The position numbers were made by a program, and so were the translations under genes. Below are positions 6,348-6,952 of a stretch of 6,952 nt of DNA, one piece after another. A model generated the notes under the pieces. That model was given only the letters and a program-made list of their open reading frames with translations. It had not been told where the DNA came from and made no database searches. Position 1 is the stretch's first letter. Every line of letters starts with the position of its first letter. This DNA is from Candidatus Avelusimicrobium ruminicola (GTDB lineage: Bacteria; Elusimicrobiota; Elusimicrobia; Elusimicrobiales; Elusimicrobiaceae), in the NCBI GenBank assembly GCA_900319885.1, contig ONQH01000144.1, positions 1-6,952 of the forward strand. Reading direction: 5' to 3'.

Positions 6348-6353
6348 AAGGAG
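6348..6353 (+). promoter_or_regulatory. Ribosome binding site of the TupA-like gene
   Basis: AAGGAG lies five bases before the ATG at 6359 and fixes that start. It is a strong site, consistent with a gene that begins its own translation unit. Confidence 0.75.
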
Positions 6354-6358
6354 AAAGC

Positions 6359-6952
6359 ATGTCTGTATTACGCAAATTATCACATTGTTTGCCGGATGAA
6401 CTCTATATTCAACTTCAATATTTTCACCATTTTCACAAATTTGCCAATCTCAAACATCCGCAAACCTTTAATGAAAAATTAAACTGGCTCAAACTTCACG
6501 ATAGAAATCCGCTCTATACCACGCTAGTGGATAAATATGCCGTTAAACAATGGGTGGCTGATAAAATTGGGGCGCAGTATATTATCCCCACGCTAGGGGT
6601 ATGGAATAAGGCCGAGAATATTGATTTTGACAAGTTGCCCCATCAGTTTGTGCTGAAATGCACGCATGACTCGCACAGTATTGTGATTTGCCGGGATAAA
6701 TCTAAATTGGACAAGCCTCAAACGATCAAAAAATTGTCTGCCCGGCTTAAGTCTAACGGGTATTGGTACGGTAGAGAGTGGCCCTATAAAAATGTGCCAC
6801 CGCGTATTATTGCCGAAAAATATATGGAAGATGCGTCTACGGGCGGATTGGTTGATTTTAAGTTTCTCTGTTTCAGCGGCCACCCTCAATTTATAGAGGT
6901 ACATAGAAATCGCTTTACGCAGAAGTATTCACAGTTGTTTTATGATATGCAA
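6359..6952 (+). CDS. TupA-like ATP-grasp protein, N-terminal part (3' end outside window)
   Basis: The frame is open from the ATG at 6359 to the last base, giving 198 residues. The sequence matches the TupA-like ATP-grasp family (named for teichuronopeptide biosynthesis), common in capsule loci and often loosely annotated as glycosyltransferase. Visible blocks are FNEKLNWLKLHDRNPLY (37-53), VDKYAVK (57-63), YIIPTLGVW (74-82), the ATP-binding lysine region FVLKCTHDSHSIVIC (97-111, K100), IIAEKYMED (150-158, with E153 and K154 in the adenine-binding position) and DFKFLCFSG (166-174). Family members are thought to use ATP to join an amino acid or similar acid to a sugar, but few are tested. Histidine 106 sits where I recall a glycine (DSGS) in many relatives. 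The C-terminal catalytic half is not in the window, so activity cannot be judged. Confidence 0.9.
   Translation, partial: MSVLRKLSHCLPDELYIQLQYFHHFHKFANLKHPQTFNEKLNWLKLHDRNPLYTTLVDKYAVKQWVADKIGAQYIIPTLGVWNKAENIDFDKLPHQFVLKCTHDSHSIVICRDKSKLDKPQTIKKLSARLKSNGYWYGREWPYKNVPPRIIAEKYMEDASTGGLVDFKFLCFSGHPQFIEVHRNRFTQKYSQLFYDMQ

Noticed and set aside
6291..6482. Plus-strand 63-codon open frame over the leader
   Set aside because: It overlaps the TupA-like start in another frame, starts with no good ribosome binding site and has no recognisable features.
6593..6904. Minus-strand open frame of 103 codons near the window end
   Set aside because: It is the antisense shadow of the TupA-like gene, which has strong family motifs and a ribosome binding site.

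Overview
This window is the interior of a surface-polysaccharide (capsule or O-antigen-type) biosynthesis locus. Seven genes all lie on the + strand. In order they are: the 3' end of a Wzx-type flippase (1-553); a short EpsG-like polymerase remnant (565-1023); a Wzy-like polymerase (1020-2150); a polysaccharide pyruvyl transferase family protein, here called PPT1 (2119-3231); a GT-A family 2 glycosyltransferase (3225-4121); a second, much shorter pyruvyl transferase family protein, PPT2 (4187-5083); an FrhB-like iron-sulfur protein with a 2[4Fe-4S] ferredoxin head (5080-6237); and the 5' part of a TupA-like ATP-grasp gene (6359 to the window end). Counting the remnant there are eight coding features. 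I see no rRNA, tRNA, CRISPR array, insertion sequence or origin.

Layout: from 1 to 4121 the genes are packed, with an 11-base gap and then overlaps of 4, 32 and 7 bases. A 65-base gap (4122-4186) follows, then PPT2 and the FrhB-like gene overlap by 4 bases. A 121-base gap (6238-6358) holds a perfect TATAAT box, a 14-base dyad over the expected -35 position and a good ribosome binding site, so the ATP-grasp gene may have its own regulated promoter.

How the genes would work together: glycosyltransferases build a lipid-linked repeat unit, the flippase exports it and the Wzy-like protein polymerises it. The PPT proteins, the FrhB-like protein and the TupA-like protein look like a decoration module (ketal pyruvate or a related modification, a redox step, and an ATP-dependent ligation or transfer). 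The chemistry of the FrhB-like protein in such loci is not established to my knowledge.

Organism: strong Shine-Dalgarno sequences (GGAGG, GGGAGG, AAGGAG) and a TATAAT box argue against a typical Bacteroidota genome. The Fe-S FrhB-like protein and the gene set suggest an anaerobic, probably host-associated bacterium (a Firmicutes-type lineage such as Negativicutes, or Elusimicrobiota, would fit). I cannot name it from this sequence.

The most unusual signal is that several proteins look internally shortened in frame while reading frames and operon couplings are intact. EpsG stops just where its conserved middle should begin. Wzy seems to lack a membrane segment after its NEPG motif. PPT2 lacks two blocks of about 36 and 38 residues compared with PPT1, while the core between them is collinear.
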